Origin: Pseudoalteromonas luteoviolacea DSM 6061
GTDB lineage: Bacteria > Pseudomonadota > Gammaproteobacteria > Enterobacterales > Alteromonadaceae
DNA length: 64,000 bases
Assembly (NCBI RefSeq): GCF_001625655.1
Contig: NZ_AUYB01000128.1
Location: forward strand, 1 to 64,000
Direction of reading: 5' to 3'
Shown: positions 1-8,414 of the stretch, piece by piece
Position numbering within the stretch: the first letter of the stretch is position 1
How the letters are laid out: each line of letters starts with the position of its first letter
Made by a program: the position numbers and the translations under genes
The notes under the pieces: model-generated
Seen by the model: the letters and a program-made list of their open reading frames with translations, nothing else
Told to the model about the DNA's origin: nothing
The model's database searches: none

Positions 1-384
1 GGCAGCTTTGCGTGGATCTTCAGGTTCGGCATCCTTATTTTCTACTAACTCATCAGCAGGTGGCTGCATTTCTTCAGCGGCTTTAGCAGCCTTCTTTGCT
101 TTAGCTCGGGCAATGGCGGCGGCTACGGCAGCTTTGCGTGGATCGTCTGGCTTAGCCGAATTGTCGTCAGCCACTTCGTCTATTTGTGGCTGTGTATTTT
201 CAACGTTGTTCGCTTCTTTTTTCGCTTTAGCCCGCGCTATTGCAGCTGCGACTGCAGCTTTTTTGGGGTCCTTGAGCTCAGTTGAGTTATTACTTTCTTC
301 AGCTGCTTTGGCTGCCTTTTTAGCTTTGGCGCGTGCTATCGCCGCAGCGACTGCATCTTTTGGCGCCTCACTTGTCGATTGAGA
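1..384 (-). repeat. Ala/Lys-rich repeats encoding the RsxC C-terminal tail
   Basis: The segment encodes repeated copies of a helical block of the type AAVAAAIARAKAKKAA separated by acidic linkers. Equivalent bases recur at positions 2, 128, 254 and 353, so the spacings are 126, 126 and 99 bases, that is 42, 42 and 33 residues. The array continues past the window edge. Such tails are known to vary in copy number among RsxC proteins; I infer expansion and contraction by recombination between near-identical copies. Confidence 0.8.
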
Positions 385-2046
385 CTTTTCCTCTTTGTAT
401 TTTCTTGCCTGTTCTTTACGTTTTGCACGTTCTGCAGCAACGGCACTGTTATCGGGTTCTAGTGCTGACGTATCACCTTCTACTTTTTTAGCTTTTGCTC
501 GTTCTATTGCAGCTTGCACAGCTGACTGCTCTGGGCGTTTTTTCTTAACTCTTTCAAGCGCTTCAGATACTTTTGCTTTGTCTTTTGCTGGCGCGCTGCG
601 AGCTGGTTTTTTATGACGATTTTGTCTTTCTTCTTGTTCACGCTCTAAACGTACTTTGCGTGCTTCAAAGCGCTCTTTTGCACGTTCCGCTTTTACTTTC
701 TCGAGTTTCTGCTCGCGGATCTCAGCTTTGGCGACACGGTAATATTGTACAAGAGGTATTTCGCTCGGGCATACATAAGAGCATGCGCCACACTCTATAC
801 AATCGAAAAGGTTGTACTCTTCAAGTTTGTCGTGTTCTTTGCCTTTAGCAAACCACTGAAGTTGCTGTGGTAATAGTGTCTGCGGACAAGCATCGGCACA
901 GGCAGAACAGCGGATACAAGCCTGCTCTTGGCCTGCTACAGCCAACTCCTTGTTATCTGGCGCCAATATGCAATTGGTGGTTTTCACCACTGGGATCCTC
1001 ACCGTGGGTAGGGTAAAGCCCATCATAGGCCCACCCATGATCACACGTTGATCTTCCACGGGTGAAAATCCTTGGCTATTTAATAAGTGCTTTATTTCTG
1101 AGCCTAGTAATGCCCAAACATTCTGCGGCTTATGTATGGTATTTCCAGTGACAGTAACGACGCGCTGTATGAGTGGCTTCCCTTTATATACCGCTTCATT
1201 GACAGCGAACAGAGTACCTACATTTTGAACAAGTACACCAACATCTGCAGGGATACCACCGCTAGGTACTTCTTTTGAAGTTAAGACTTTAATCAGCTGC
1301 TTTTCGCCACCTGAAGGGTACTTTGTTGGGATCGCGCGAATAAGAATTTTATCATTGTGGCTTGCCGCTGCACGCATTGCTTCAATGGCTTGAGGTTTAT
1401 TGTCTTCGATGCCAACAAGCGTATATTGAGGAGACAAAATCGTCATCATAACCTCAATACCAGCAATGATCTCAATTGCATGTTCACGCATTAGCATATC
1501 GTCGGCAGTGATATATGGTTCACATTCCACACCATTGACAACTAAAAACTCAATTTGCTTGGCACTATCTGCTTTTACATACGTCGGAAAGCCTGCACCA
1601 CCCATACCTGCAATACCGGCATGGTGAAGAATATCAATAAGCGCTTTGTTATCTAAGTCTGCAATTGAATCTCTTGCTGTGAGTTCACACCAGCGCTCCT
1701 CGCCATCAGGAGTCAGTATAATACTCAATTCCGGCATCGCTGAAGGGTGTGCCGATGGCATTGGTTTGATGTCTGTGATTGTGCCAGAAGTTGGGGCATG
1801 TATCGGTAGTGACCAATTCGTGCCAGGACGAGTTAAAACTTGTCCTTTTAACACATGTTCACCTTTATTCACCAATAACTGACCATTCGCACCAATATGC
1901 TGTTTTAATGGCAGTACCAAGTATTCAGGGAGTGGTAAAACGCCTATTCCAGTTTTATTTGAAACGAACTTTTGCTCAGGTGGATGGATCCCGCCAGGAA
2001 ATTGCCACAGTTTTCCGTTTTCTATTTGTTCAAGTAATGTTTCCAC
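1..2046 (-). CDS. rsxC: RsxC/RnfC, electron transport complex subunit C (3' end outside window)
   Basis: Membrane-associated iron-sulfur subunit of the Rsx/Rnf complex, which moves electrons between NADH and ferredoxin-type carriers coupled to ion flow; in E. coli it keeps SoxR reduced. 682 codons are visible with no stop. The start is a GTG at 2046 (METLLEQIENGKLWQF), preceded at 7 nt by AGAGG; the RnfC signature GGIHPPE follows at about residue 19. Two 4Fe-4S motifs, CIRCSACADACP and CIECGACSYVCP, lie near residues 370-430. After about residue 440 the protein becomes a long Lys/Ala/Glu-rich tail with repeats, as in other gammaproteobacterial RsxC. It starts 10 bp after rsxB in an rsxA-B-C order; rsxD, G, E and nth would be expected beyond the window edge. 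Confidence 0.95.
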   Translation of the reverse strand, partial: METLLEQIENGKLWQFPGGIHPPEQKFVSNKTGIGVLPLPEYLVLPLKQHIGANGQLLVNKGEHVLKGQVLTRPGTNWSLPIHAPTSGTITDIKPMPSAHPSAMPELSIILTPDGEERWCELTARDSIADLDNKALIDILHHAGIAGMGGAGFPTYVKADSAKQIEFLVVNGVECEPYITADDMLMREHAIEIIAGIEVMMTILSPQYTLVGIEDNKPQAIEAMRAAASHNDKILIRAIPTKYPSGGEKQLIKVLTSKEVPSGGIPADVGVLVQNVGTLFAVNEAVYKGKPLIQRVVTVTGNTIHKPQNVWALLGSEIKHLLNSQGFSPVEDQRVIMGGPMMGFTLPTVRIPVVKTTNCILAPDNKELAVAGQEQACIRCSACADACPQTLLPQQLQWFAKGKEHDKLEEYNLFDCIECGACSYVCPSEIPLVQYYRVAKAEIREQKLEKVKAERAKERFEARKVRLEREQEERQNRHKKPARSAPAKDKAKVSEALERVKKKRPEQSAVQAAIERAKAKKVEGDTSALEPDNSAVAAERAKRKEQARKYKEEKSQSTSEAPKDAVAAAIARAKAKKAAKAAEESNNSTELKDPKKAAVAAAIARAKAKKEANNVENTQPQIDEVADDNSAKPDDPRKAAVAAAIARAKAKKAAKAAEEMQPPADELVENKDAEPEDPRKAA

Positions 2047-2055
2047 TTAAACCTC

Positions 2056-2610
2056 TCAGTCAAGTTGTTTCACTGGAATAGCATTTATTTGCCACTTCCA
2101 AGATTGTTTTGTTTCGGCGACTGGGATCATATCTATACAGTCTACAGGGCAGGGCTCAACACACAGGTCACACCCTGTACATTCATCTGCAATAACGGTG
2201 TGCATTTGACGCGTTGCACCAACAATGGCGTCCACAGGGCAAGCTTGAATGCATTTTGTACAGCCAATGCACTCATCTTCTCGAATATAAGCAACTTTTT
2301 TTACCGGATCCGCTTCTTCTCCACCAGCTAGGGGCTTTGCTTCAACCCCCATTAAATCGGCTAGCTTTTTAACCGTGGCTTCACCACCAGGTGGACACTT
2401 ATTGACTTCATCACCGTTCGCAATGGCTTCGGCATAGGGGCGGCACCCTGGGTAGCCACATTGTCCACATTGAGTTTGTGGCAATACTGCATCGAGTTGT
2501 TCAACAATCGGGTTACTCTCAACCCGATATTTAATCGCGGCATAACCCAAAATAAGCCCAAAAATGAGTGCCAGTGCACCTATAGCTACAAGAGCATAAA
2601 TAAGCGTCAT
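2056..2610 (-). CDS. rsxB: RsxB/RnfB, electron transport complex ferredoxin subunit
   Basis: Ferredoxin-like subunit of the Rsx/Rnf complex, anchored in the inner membrane with its clusters in the cytoplasm. The 184 residues show an N-terminal membrane helix (about 4-25), the RnfB 4Fe-4S domain ([18 protein letters not shown] from about residue 47) and two ferredoxin motifs, [12 protein letters not shown] near residue 114 and [12 protein letters not shown] near 144. The length is close to the usual 190. It begins 1 bp after the rsxA stop codon and ends 10 bp before the rsxC GTG start, so the three genes are almost certainly co-transcribed and translationally coupled. Confidence 0.96.
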   Translation of the reverse strand: MTLIYALVAIGALALIFGLILGYAAIKYRVESNPIVEQLDAVLPQTQCGQCGYPGCRPYAEAIANGDEVNKCPPGGEATVKKLADLMGVEAKPLAGGEEADPVKKVAYIREDECIGCTKCIQACPVDAIVGATRQMHTVIADECTGCDLCVEPCPVDCIDMIPVAETKQSWKWQINAIPVKQLD

Positions 2611-2611
2611 G

Positions 2612-3193
2612 TTAAATTTTCACCAATCCTGAAAAGCCCATAAATGCAAGTGACATGAGACCTGCTGTGATCATTGCAATTGAAGCGCCCTTGAATGGTA
2701 CTGGGACGTCCGCAACAGCAAGCCTTTCTCGTAAGGCTGCAAAAAGCACTAAAACGAGTGAAAAACCAACAGCAGCACCAAAACCATAAACGGCTGAGCT
2801 GATAAATGTATGTTCTTTAGTAATGTTTAATAACGCAACACCCAATACAGCGCAGTTAGTGGTAATGAGTGGTAAAAATATGCCTAATAATCGGTACAAG
2901 GTGGGACTGGTTTTTCTGACAACCATTTCTGTAAATTGCACTACCACAGCAATGACAAGAATAAAGCTCATCGTCCGTAGAAAGGTTAAATCTAAAGGCA
3001 TCAGAATATACTGGTTGACTAGGTAGCTGGTTACTGATGCTAAAGTCAGAACAAAGGTAGTTGCTAGCGACATGCCTATGGCGGTTTCTAGTTTGCCAGA
3101 CACGCCCATAAATGGACATAGCCCCAAAAACTGCACCAATACAAAGTTGTTTACTAGCACAGTGCCAATAAGCAACAACATATACTCTGTCAT
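2612..3193 (-). CDS. rsxA: RsxA/RnfA, electron transport complex membrane subunit
   Basis: Integral inner-membrane subunit of the Rsx/Rnf complex. The 193 residues match the family length and open with [20 protein letters not shown], followed by [14 protein letters not shown], a hallmark of RnfA. About six hydrophobic helices can be read along the sequence; the conserved region [12 protein letters not shown] is at about residue 112. It is the first gene of the rsx operon, and the 184 bp upstream should hold the promoter, though I cannot pick a convincing -35/-10 pair there. Confidence 0.97.
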   Translation of the reverse strand: MTEYMLLLIGTVLVNNFVLVQFLGLCPFMGVSGKLETAIGMSLATTFVLTLASVTSYLVNQYILMPLDLTFLRTMSFILVIAVVVQFTEMVVRKTSPTLYRLLGIFLPLITTNCAVLGVALLNITKEHTFISSAVYGFGAAVGFSLVLVLFAALRERLAVADVPVPFKGASIAMITAGLMSLAFMGFSGLVKI

Positions 3194-3337
3194 TTATGCC
3201 CCTTAACTTGCAAACTTGCAATCATCGTTTCTCAACGTGTTATAAGACTCGAAATTCTAACAATTTTCATCGCGGAGATCACAACATTTAGCACACTTTA
3301 TTTTAAATGAAAGGGGATTTTGGTAGGGAATGTTGAC

Positions 3338-3368
3338 AAAAAATGGAGAGAGTTTGACTCTCTCCATT
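3338..3368 (-). terminator. Rho-independent terminator of the CsrD-like gene
   Basis: On the minus strand, 9 bases after the TAA of the 3378-5321 gene, a perfect 12-bp stem (AATGGAGAGAGT at 3342-3353 with its complement at 3357-3368) encloses a 3-base loop and is followed by a run of six T. It separates that gene from rsxA. Confidence 0.9.
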
Positions 3369-3377
3369 GTGACAGAA

Positions 3378-5321
3378 TTAAATCTCTTTTGGCTTCTCTA
3401 TATAGTAGCCTTGTACCCCGTCTAAACATAAGGTTTCTACAATGTGTTTTTCTTCTTGGCTTTCAACGCCCTCAGCAAAAACACTAACACCAATTCTGTG
3501 TGCCAAATCAACCATAAGTCGCATAAAGTATTGGTTGTTTTTATCTTCTTCTAAGCCCCGAGTATAGCTTGCGTCCATTTTTATGAAGTCTGGTTTTAAG
3601 TCTCTGAAAAACTTAAATGAGGTAAGGCCTACGCCAAACCTTTCAACAGTAATTCTAGCGCCAACACGGTGTACCATATCGATAAAACGTTTACTGGCTT
3701 TGATGTTTTGCTGTAAACCAAATTCACTTACTTCGAAAATCAGTTTAGACGCCAAGTTTCCGTCTTTAAGTAAGCGTCTTTCCAACCAAATAACAAATTG
3801 GTCGCTATGTGCACTTGAGGCAGTAACGTTTATACCAAAAAACTTTTCATTGAAGTTGCGGGTTTTGATGAGCTCTAGAGAGCTATCAATGATCAACTGA
3901 TCGATTTCTATCGCCATTTCCAACTTTTCAGCCATTGCTAGGAATGAAGCGGTAGGCAGCATTTGGTTATCTTCGGTTTTGAAGCGTGATTGAATTTCTG
4001 CGTATGCTTTGACGTTTTTACCTATAGGCATAATGTTCTGCATCATAAGGTTTACGCGCCGACTATCAATCACTTCTCGTATAACTCTGCGCCAGTTCTG
4101 GTTTCCAAAACCAGCACCCACGTTGTTAACAATGTCACTTTCTCGTTGTAAGTGCCATGCGTTTGCTTGTTTGCTCTGGGCCATACTCATTGCATTATCA
4201 ACAACTGATAGTAGCTCACCTAACGGTTTACCAGATTCGTAAGAAACGATACCTGCATTTGCAACAGAGGCAAGTTCCTGATTTTGTTGGTACTGAGTAA
4301 ACCTAGCTTGCAATGTTTCACCGAATTGCTCAGCTTCTTTTGAAGGTACATTTGGTAAAATGACGGCAAAATCTGAGCTATTAAGTCTAAATACTTGGCT
4401 GCCAGTATATGTTCCACTGACATGTTTTACGATGTCTGACACGGCGCGTATGTACTCGTCGCCTTTTTGATAGCCGCGAGTCTGGTTGATCATCTGTAAT
4501 TCGCTGCAGCGTATCATTGCCAATGTACCGAAGCTTTTATTATTGGCTTGCTCAATTTGATGTTCGTAATATTCTACAAACATGTTGCGATTACCAAGAC
4601 CTGTGACCACATCTTTATAGGCTTCTTGCTTAATCGAGTGCGCCGCAGATTTAATGTCTTCTTGCTTACTCTTTAAAAAGTGAGCTAGGCGATTAAAAGA
4701 AGGGGCTAGCTCAGCCCCAAGTTCAGTGACTTTGCCGGTATTGAAGTCTTCCTCAATACTCTCCGTTACTTGGTTTTGTGTGATGTAAACATCAACAGCA
4801 TTGGCGACAGTCATACTTACATTGCGATTCAGCTTTTTATAAATGGCCTGCATATAAAAGATAGGGATAAATGCGACTAGCGCTGAAATGACCAACATTA
4901 ATAGCAATGACTGCTGTAGCAATGATGCTTGGCTTTGTGCATTGATGACAAATTCAATTTTGATGTCTTTTGTTTTATTTACTGCAAACTGTGGGCGGAT
5001 CGAGTTGAACGAATTTGCAATAATATCCGCTAGAAAGGGGAGCTGTGTGGGCTTTCCAAGCTGGAGAATGTTTTGACCTGAAAAATCTCTTACTATAAAA
5101 GTAGAAAAAACATCTCCGTTACTCAATGACAGGCGTATATGTTCAGGAGTCATGTCCGTCATGGTTTTCTCTTGAATATAATTGCTTACCATTTGCTGGG
5201 CACTCATTTGTGCTTTACTTACGGCGCTATCAAAGCTTGATGCAACAAAAAAGCTGCCAACCGCAGAAAAAAGTAACCATGAAATAAATTGTAAAAATAT
5301 GAGTTTTTTAAAGCCTGCCAT
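3378..5321 (-). CDS. CsrD/MshH-like membrane protein with degenerate GGDEF and EAL domains
   Basis: Probably a non-enzymatic regulator related to c-di-GMP proteins. The 647 residues contain an N-terminal membrane helix (about 8-28), a periplasmic stretch, a second helix (about 136-158), a HAMP-like linker, a GGDEF-type domain and an EAL-type domain. The GGDEF motif is NSSDF. In the EAL domain the motif reads EIQSRF and the metal-binding DDFG reads ERFG, so cyclase and phosphodiesterase activity are unlikely. E. coli CsrD has nearly the same length (646) and a degenerate HRSDF motif followed by similar sequence (FAALLP and KEAE, here FAVILP and KEAE). CsrD there directs RNase E to degrade CsrB and CsrC. 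LapD, a c-di-GMP receptor of the same architecture, is the main alternative. The gene is monocistronic with its own terminator. Confidence 0.75.
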   Translation of the reverse strand: MAGFKKLIFLQFISWLLFSAVGSFFVASSFDSAVSKAQMSAQQMVSNYIQEKTMTDMTPEHIRLSLSNGDVFSTFIVRDFSGQNILQLGKPTQLPFLADIIANSFNSIRPQFAVNKTKDIKIEFVINAQSQASLLQQSLLLMLVISALVAFIPIFYMQAIYKKLNRNVSMTVANAVDVYITQNQVTESIEEDFNTGKVTELGAELAPSFNRLAHFLKSKQEDIKSAAHSIKQEAYKDVVTGLGNRNMFVEYYEHQIEQANNKSFGTLAMIRCSELQMINQTRGYQKGDEYIRAVSDIVKHVSGTYTGSQVFRLNSSDFAVILPNVPSKEAEQFGETLQARFTQYQQNQELASVANAGIVSYESGKPLGELLSVVDNAMSMAQSKQANAWHLQRESDIVNNVGAGFGNQNWRRVIREVIDSRRVNLMMQNIMPIGKNVKAYAEIQSRFKTEDNQMLPTASFLAMAEKLEMAIEIDQLIIDSSLELIKTRNFNEKFFGINVTASSAHSDQFVIWLERRLLKDGNLASKLIFEVSEFGLQQNIKASKRFIDMVHRVGARITVERFGVGLTSFKFFRDLKPDFIKMDASYTRGLEEDKNNQYFMRLMVDLAHRIGVSVFAEGVESQEEKHIVETLCLDGVQGYYIEKPKEI

Positions 5322-5570
5322 TATTTATCTTCTACCTGAAAATGGGAGAATTGCCTTCTAGCAATATATAAGTGCTAAGTTACGTGAGTTAATACAGTCA
5401 CTAAAATGTTGTTAAAGTACCTAATTTGGAACCGCAGAGGAAGGGCATAATGCTGCAAGTATACCTACTGTTGTGCCAAAAAGGGTGCTGACATTATAGT
5501 AAAAAATCACCGACAAAGGTGCTTGTAGAGTAGAGCATTGATTGAAAAAAGTCTAATACATTCTGGGAAT

Positions 5571-5647
5571 TGGCTCCCCCTCCCCGACTCGAACGGGGGA
5601 CCTGCGGATTAACAGTCCGTCGCTCTAACCAACTGAGCTAAGGGGGA
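5571..5647 (-). tRNA. tRNA-Asn (GTT), copy 4 of the array
   Basis: A 77-base cloverleaf on the minus strand with acceptor arm TCCCCCT/AGGGGGA, discriminator G and an encoded CCA. The anticodon loop CTGTTAATC gives GTT, decoding AAC and AAU. It is the promoter-distal member of four identical tandem copies. Confidence 0.97.
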
Positions 5648-5670
5648 ACAATATAGAGTAGATGTGTGTT

Positions 5671-5747
5671 TGGCTCCCCCTCCCCGACTCGAACGGGGGA
5701 CCTGCGGATTAACAGTCCGTCGCTCTAACCAACTGAGCTAAGGGGGA
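5671..5747 (-). tRNA. tRNA-Asn (GTT), copy 3 of the array
   Basis: Identical in sequence to its neighbours, with anticodon GTT and an encoded CCA. Spacers in the array are 18 to 23 bases and differ in sequence, while the tRNA bodies are identical, as expected of gene conversion or strong selection. Confidence 0.97.
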
Positions 5748-5765
5748 ACAACACATATAACGATT

Positions 5766-5842
5766 TGGCTCCCCCTCCCCGACTCGAACGGGGGACCTGC
5801 GGATTAACAGTCCGTCGCTCTAACCAACTGAGCTAAGGGGGA
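5766..5842 (-). tRNA. tRNA-Asn (GTT), copy 2 of the array
   Basis: A 77-base identical copy with anticodon GTT and an encoded CCA, co-transcribed with the other three from the promoter at 5965-5993. Confidence 0.97.
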
Positions 5843-5864
5843 ATCGTTATTACGTTCAGAAACT

Positions 5865-5941
5865 TGGCTCCCCCTCCCCGACTCGAACGGGGGACCTGCG
5901 GATTAACAGTCCGTCGCTCTAACCAACTGAGCTAAGGGGGA
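5865..5941 (-). tRNA. tRNA-Asn (GTT), copy 1 of the array
   Basis: Promoter-proximal copy of the four identical tRNA-Asn genes, with anticodon GTT and an encoded CCA. The -10 box lies 23 bases upstream. Confidence 0.97.
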
Positions 5942-5964
5942 AGCATGTCTCTCAACGGGGCGAA

Positions 5965-5993
5965 ATATTAATGACGACATGGCGAAGTGTCAA
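5965..5993 (-). promoter_or_regulatory. Sigma-70 promoter of the tRNA-Asn array
   Basis: On the minus strand a perfect -35 TTGACA (5988-5993) is followed by a 17-base spacer and the -10 box TAATAT (5965-5970). The bases just after the -10 box are GC-rich (CGCCCCG), a discriminator typical of stringently controlled stable-RNA promoters. Confidence 0.9.
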
Positions 5994-7034
5994 CAATAAA
6001 AATCATAAGAGTGCAAAAAAACTGACTGTTCGATGGATTAATCGACAATTGAGCCCTTTTTTAGCCAGCTTTTACCAATAAATATACTCCAAGGAGGTGC
6101 CGCTTTCATTTTAATGCGCTTTATTGTGGGATCTTAGATGACACAAATAAGGTTGGAGACTTCAAATTTCACTGTATTTGGTGAGGAGTAAAAGGCGGTT
6201 TTTTGGGATATTGGTTATTTTTTGCTGTTTATGTGCTAAAAACAATCGAAAGGGCTGTTTTTTGCACTTTCTTTTAGATCGAAGAAAATTCAGATTCTGA
6301 TCACACAATCGATCTTCGGAAAGATGCAATGGGTATAATGATTCGCAAAACAATGGTAAATATTTTACTCAAATTTTTAATTATTATTGCATATTTTTAC
6401 TTTGTAACAATTAAAATTCTTTTTAAATCATTGGTTTGTTGTTTTTGTTTCTATAATGGAATAAGTTGCATAATCATTAATTTGGTCTAGCGAACAAACC
6501 TATTGTGACGTATTTCGATTAGATCTGTGATGTAAAATAAATAGATCATTTTACGCTTTTTTTGCTGTCCAGAAGATCCTCGTGTAGGCCTTTATTTTTA
6601 AAGGCTCTACAAACTTATCCACGGAATCTGTGGATAACATTGTTTATTAATCTTTAAGAACTCCTCTAAAGCTAAGTAAACCGTGGCATTAGAGGGAAGC
6701 AATAGTTTTTTGTTGTTTTTTTAAGTTGTTTTAAAACATGTAGTTACGTGTTTGCCGTGTCAGAGGGATGCACTGTGTATATTTTTAAAGAAATATTTCA
6801 ATATCGTTCGGTTTATGTGCAAAAAGTGAGCCGTTGATGCATGAAGACTGAAATAAATTTGACATTTTTTACACAGAGCGCCATTAGCAGGATAATAGGG
6901 GCGAAAAATCAATTTTTGCTTTGAAAAGCCGTTTTAGCTTCTATTTTTCATTCTCATCCGTATTAAAGAATAGCATAGCATCATCCAGTATGATGATTTA
7001 GAATGATGGGCTGTCAAAAGAGGTATAAAAATAT
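5994..7034. other. About 1 kb AT-rich intergenic region without a convincing gene
   Basis: This stretch lies between the tRNA-Asn promoter and the MATE gene. I see no ORF with a ribosome binding site and a recognisable product. Visible elements are the DnaA-box-like inverted pair at 6615-6637, a hairpin with one bulged base at 6584-6610 (GTAGGCCTTT paired with AAAGGC and CTAC), and three GATC sites within about 60 bases near 6520-6580. A small RNA could be hidden here, but nothing proves it. Confidence 0.5.
6615..6637. other. Inverted pair of DnaA-box-like 9-mers
   Basis: TTATCCACG (6615-6623, one mismatch to the TTATCCACA consensus) faces TGTGGATAA (6629-6637, a perfect DnaA box on the minus strand) across 5 bases. 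The arrangement is a near-palindrome. It may bind DnaA or be coincidental; no dnaA, mnmG or parAB genes are nearby. Confidence 0.35.
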
Positions 7035-8414
7035 ATGTCCGCAGTGCGCCAATCAAACTCTAGCAGTGATATTTTAAGCGGTTCAATTCCCGCGACTTTG
7101 AAGAGAATGACAGTCCCAATGATATTTGGGATGATCACCCTTATGAGCTTCAACTTAGTTGACACATTTTTTATCAGCTTGCTGGGTACCAAACCATTAG
7201 CCGCTGTGAGTTTTACCTTTCCTGTGACATTTACCATTATTAGTCTTGCAATCGGTTTGGGCATTGGTACTTCAGCAGTTATCGCCAAAGCACTGGGAAG
7301 TAAAAATTTAGAAGAGGCGAAGTTCGATGCATTTATATCACTACTACTTGCCGCGGGCTTGGTTGCCATACTCGCTGTTATTGGCTACTTACTAACTGAT
7401 CCAATCTTTACTCTATTAGGTGCAGATAGCACAACACTGCCATATATTCATGACTATATGAATGTATGGTTTATTGGATCAGTCTTTTTGATCACACCTA
7501 TGATTGGTAATTCTGTTTTGAGGGCATCAGGTGATACAAAAACACCAAGCATGATTATGGGGCTTGGTGGGCTTATTAATGCTGTATTAGACCCATTGCT
7601 AATTTTTGGGTATGGCCCTTTCCCTGAACTTGGAGTGAAAGGTGCGGCCGTTGCTTCTGTTGTAGCGTGGGCTGTATGCGTTGTGGTTATTATTTATCTT
7701 TTGGCTGTCAAAAAGCGTTTGTTAAGTTGTTCGAGTGGCAATCAAAGCGTGTGGGGTGCGGTCGCAAAAATAATGAAAATAGGCTTGCCAGCAGCGGGGG
7801 CAAATATGCTAACGCCAATAGCAATGGCCGTGATGACTGCAATTGTAGCAACATACGGCGCTGAAGCAGTTGCTGCGTTTGGTGTGGGCAGCAGAATAGA
7901 GTCAATAGCCTGTCTAGTTATTTTGGCATTATCAATGACTCTGCCACCATTTGTGAGCCAAAATTATGGGGCGGGTAACTATGACCGAGTTAAAGAAGCG
8001 TATCGTACGACCCTCAAATTTGTTATGGCTTGGCAGTTTGCCACATATCTACTACTTATTTTAACTGCACATTGGGTTAGTCAGGCATTTGGCAATGAGC
8101 CTGAAGTGATAGCGATTATTAAGCTATTTATATATACACTGCCACTTAGTTATGGTTTACAAGGTATCATCATACTCACTAACTCTTCCTTTAATGCGTT
8201 ACACAAGCCTATGAATGCATTAATTTTGAGTGTAGTTAGGCTGTTTGTGTTCTACATTCCTTGTGCATATATAGGATCTCACTTGGCTGGACTAACGGGC
8301 TTATTTATTGGCGCAGCTTTGGGTAACTTGTTTACAGCAATTTCTTCTTATACATGGTTTAGCAAAACATTGGCGCGTATGCAGCAAAGAGACTTAGAGG
8401 TGAAGGTGTCATGA
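7035..8414 (+). CDS. MATE family multidrug/sodium antiporter
   Basis: Inner-membrane efflux pump that exports cationic or other toxic compounds using a sodium or proton gradient. The 459 residues show about twelve membrane helices in two similar halves. The first half contains [20 protein letters not shown], the typical MATE entry, and [15 protein letters not shown]. The second half contains [20 protein letters not shown] and FGVGSRIES. An AGAGG lies about 11 bases before the ATG. The last codons overlap the uvrB start (ATGA), so the two genes form a transcriptional unit. The substrate cannot be told from sequence. I see no LexA box upstream that would bring the pair under SOS control. Confidence 0.9.
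   Translation: MSAVRQSNSSSDILSGSIPATLKRMTVPMIFGMITLMSFNLVDTFFISLLGTKPLAAVSFTFPVTFTIISLAIGLGIGTSAVIAKALGSKNLEEAKFDAFISLLLAAGLVAILAVIGYLLTDPIFTLLGADSTTLPYIHDYMNVWFIGSVFLITPMIGNSVLRASGDTKTPSMIMGLGGLINAVLDPLLIFGYGPFPELGVKGAAVASVVAWAVCVVVIIYLLAVKKRLLSCSSGNQSVWGAVAKIMKIGLPAAGANMLTPIAMAVMTAIVATYGAEAVAAFGVGSRIESIACLVILALSMTLPPFVSQNYGAGNYDRVKEAYRTTLKFVMAWQFATYLLLILTAHWVSQAFGNEPEVIAIIKLFIYTLPLSYGLQGIIILTNSSFNALHKPMNALILSVVRLFVFYIPCAYIGSHLAGLTGLFIGAALGNLFTAISSYTWFSKTLARMQQRDLEVKVS

Noticed and set aside
6162-6353. Minus-strand 63-codon frame in the long intergenic region
   Set aside because: Low-complexity Lys/Leu composition, no ribosome binding site and no recognisable motif.
6480-6700. Chromosomal replication origin
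   Set aside because: Only two DnaA-like boxes are present, AT-rich 13-mers are not convincing, and mnmG, dnaA, rpmH or partition genes are absent. The mioC-like gene at 40438 is yqcA of the truC operon, not mioC.
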